This document shows, one piece after another, positions 62,580 to 64,000 of a stretch of 64,000 nucleotides of DNA (position 1 is the first letter of the stretch; every line of letters starts with the position of its first letter). The position numbers and the translations under genes were made by a program. The stretch spans positions 186,001 through 250,000 of the forward strand of contig NZ_AUDH01000002.1 in NCBI RefSeq assembly GCF_000425365.1, given 5' to 3'. Origin of the DNA: Rubritepida flocculans DSM 14296 (GTDB lineage: Bacteria; Pseudomonadota; Alphaproteobacteria; Acetobacterales; Acetobacteraceae). The notes beneath the pieces were generated by a model. The model made no database searches. It saw nothing but the letters and a program-made list of their open reading frames with translations, and was not told where the DNA came from.

Positions 62580-63680
62580 CTAGCCGCCCCCGCAGCCGCG
62601 GCGGCGCAGCCCGCGCGGCGCGCCGGCCTCGGGCGCGCGCAGCAGCGTGATCACGCAGGCCGCGTAGTCGCGCGTGAAACGCCAGTCCCCGACCGCCGAG
62701 TGCCCGCGCGCCGGCCCCTGCGGCCAGAGCGCGAGGGTGGGCGCGCGCCGCTCCGCCGCCAGCTCGGCCACGGCGCGGGCGCGCTGGCCGGGGTCGGGGT
62801 CGAACTCGTCCTCCTCGAACAGCATCACCAGCAGCCGCAGCGGCGTCTCCCGCAGCCCGGCCAGGGCGCGGCGGAAATCCTCGAGCGCCAGGGCCTGGGT
62901 CTCGGTCGAGGCCCCCATCTCGCCATGCGCGGCCGGGGCGGCGGCCAGCACCGCCTCCACCAGATCGGGCCGCTGCGCCGCCGCCAGCATGGCCTGCCAG
63001 CCCCCGCGCGACTGCCCGCCCAGGATCACGCGGCGATAGCCGGCCTCGCGCAGCAGGGGCAGGGCGCGCACCAGGCGCGGCAGGGTGAGGGCCAGCGCGT
63101 CGTCGCCCGGCACGCGGTCGAAGCGGAGGATGTCGTAGCCCGCCTCGTTCAGCGCGGTCAGGAAGCCGGGCAGGGGCGCGCCGCGCATCTCCTCCCCGGC
63201 CCCGCCATAGCCATGGCCCCAGACCACCACCCCCTCCGCGGCGGCGGGCCCGCGGTGCAGGTGGAAGGCGCTGCGGGTGAAGGGACCGAGCGCGCCCTGC
63301 TCGGCCGGAATCGCCGGGCCGCCGATGATGCGCCCATCGCTCGCCAGCAGGCGGCAGGGCGCGTGCAGCGGCTGGCGCAGGCGGCGAAGCTGGCGCTCGC
63401 AGCCTGCCATGGCCTCGCGCTCCGCCTCCTCCGGGCTCGCGCGGCCGGAGGCCAGCGCCCAGGCGGCGCGCCCATCCTCCCCCTGGGCGAAGGCGAAGGC
63501 GGCGTGCGGCGCCGCGCCCCGATAGTGCTGGGTGAAGCCGATGGCGAGGCTCGCGCTCGGCAGCCCGCCGGGCGTGGGGATGCTGGCCGCGGAGAAGACG
63601 CGGCGATGCGCGCCCTCATCCCCCGCGCGGGCGGCGACGGGCAGAAGCAGCAGCGCGAGGAGGAGGGCGAGGCGGCGCAC
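62580..63680 (-). CDS. Secreted alpha/beta-hydrolase
   Basis: A 366-residue protein with an N-terminal signal peptide (about residues 1-19, ending VAARAG). An N-terminal domain of about 130 residues with two cysteines (GCERQL and APCRLL) precedes an alpha/beta-hydrolase domain: oxyanion region VVVWGHGYGG, nucleophile serine in LGGQSRGGWQAM, and a late histidine in GHSAVGDW. A likely acid is in EEDEFDPDPG. It may be an esterase or dienelactone-hydrolase-like enzyme in the periplasm. Substrate unknown. Confidence 0.82.
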   Translation of the reverse strand: MRRLALLLALLLLPVAARAGDEGAHRRVFSAASIPTPGGLPSASLAIGFTQHYRGAAPHAAFAFAQGEDGRAAWALASGRASPEEAEREAMAGCERQLRRLRQPLHAPCRLLASDGRIIGGPAIPAEQGALGPFTRSAFHLHRGPAAAEGVVVWGHGYGGAGEEMRGAPLPGFLTALNEAGYDILRFDRVPGDDALALTLPRLVRALPLLREAGYRRVILGGQSRGGWQAMLAAAQRPDLVEAVLAAAPAAHGEMGASTETQALALEDFRRALAGLRETPLRLLVMLFEEDEFDPDPGQRARAVAELAAERRAPTLALWPQGPARGHSAVGDWRFTRDYAACVITLLRAPEAGAPRGLRRRGCGGG

Positions 63681-63726
63681 CTGCCGGAGTTTGGGCGCCC
63701 GTGGGCCCGGCGCAAGGCGTGCGCCG

Positions 63727-64000
63727 CTACTCCGCCCGGTAGGCGAGGCGGAAGCCGCCCCAATGCCGCCCGCGCACCAGGATGGGGGCCGAGCAGTCCT
63801 TCATCAGCGCCACCTGCCCGCCGCCCATGTCCCGGCGGTAGGCCTGGAGCAGGAAGGGCTTGCGGTTGCGCGCCGCGCCGAGGCCGGTGCGGTCGTCGAA
63901 GATGCGGCGGTTGCGGCAGTTCGCCGTGTTCCAGGCCGTCTCGCCCGGGCGCTGGGGCTGGCTGAACTTCGCGTTGTGCGTGGGCAGATAGCCGTTGCGG
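63727..64000 (-). CDS. C-terminal part of a chemotaxis/sensor-type protein (partial)
   Basis: The last 91 codons of a gene that enters from the right edge. The sequence contains YLPTHNAKFSQPQ, NCRNRRIFDDRTGL, FLLQAYRRDMGGG and a terminal VRGRHWGGFRLAY. This tail resembles the C-terminal sensory module found in some alphaproteobacterial methyl-accepting chemotaxis proteins, where histidine/cysteine residues may bind a cofactor. The rest of the protein is outside the window, so family assignment is tentative. Confidence 0.6.
   Translation of the reverse strand, partial: RNGYLPTHNAKFSQPQRPGETAWNTANCRNRRIFDDRTGLGAARNRKPFLLQAYRRDMGGGQVALMKDCSAPILVRGRHWGGFRLAYRAE

Overview
The window is a very GC-rich (about 70%) alphaproteobacterial chromosome segment. 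FixG/CcoG-type cbb3 oxidase genes, PimC/PimD-like dehydrogenases, DUF3576 and HemP with a Fur-like site fit an Acetobacteraceae-type organism (Roseomonas-like). The taxon is inferred from gene content and style; no rRNA gene is present. Genes are densely packed and many neighbours are translationally coupled through ATGA or GTGA overlaps. I saw no tRNA, rRNA, CRISPR or prophage.

Layout. 1-6.6 kb (minus): ccoNOQP-ccoGHI, a high-affinity cbb3 terminal oxidase with its assembly genes; ccoI runs off the left edge. A one-mismatch FNR/FixK box lies between ccoN and a divergent DUF2189 membrane protein gene. 7.7-11.6 kb: a DctP-like periplasmic receptor coupled to a large hybrid histidine kinase, with no TRAP permease. 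11.6-14.2 kb (minus): a cadherin-like/DUF4214 surface protein and a TauE/DsbD-type membrane protein. 14.3-19.7 kb: pstSCAB-phoU-phoB with a candidate Pho box, lacking phoR. 19.8-20.6 kb: ureidoglycine aminohydrolase. 20.6-29.7 kb: a pimF-pimC-pimD-like beta-oxidation set followed by a Liv-type ABC importer with a fused LivH-LivM permease. 29.7-32.8 kb (minus): amidohydrolase, class III CoA transferase and CitE-like lyase.

33.2-33.8 kb is a truncated IS5/IS427-type transposase remnant. 33.9-37.4 kb (minus): phaA thiolase, then DUF971, Trm112, LON-domain and CnoX-type thioredoxin genes. 37.5-40.0 kb (plus): a three-gene thiocyanate hydrolase/nitrile hydratase-like cluster coupled to an MFS transporter. 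40.0-47.2 kb (minus): tonB-hemP-hmuRSTUV heme uptake with two Fur-like sites. 47.4-49.2 kb: glmS. 49.7-54.1 kb (minus): phosphonate/phosphite-type ABC importer phnD-phnD-phnC-phnE-phnE. 55-60.2 kb: cytochrome b561-like protein, acyl-CoA dehydrogenase, DUF533, Nfu, YggS and a ThiE-like protein. 60.4-64 kb: a porin with a strong terminator, a DUF3576 lipoprotein, a secreted alpha/beta hydrolase, and the C-terminal end of a sensor protein at the right edge.

The most unusual signal is an intergenic repeat family. Its outer motif, approximately TGATNCGGGCGGC, supplies the stop codon of the neighbouring gene at six gene ends, and its longer copies carry a 13-14 bp GC-rich stem (ATACCAGCGGCC...). 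Other points of interest are the DctP-kinase pair, the split scnBAC-like operon, the duplicated PhnD proteins with a D-x-D-G-D loop, and the pim/liv/CoA-transferase catabolic neighbourhood.
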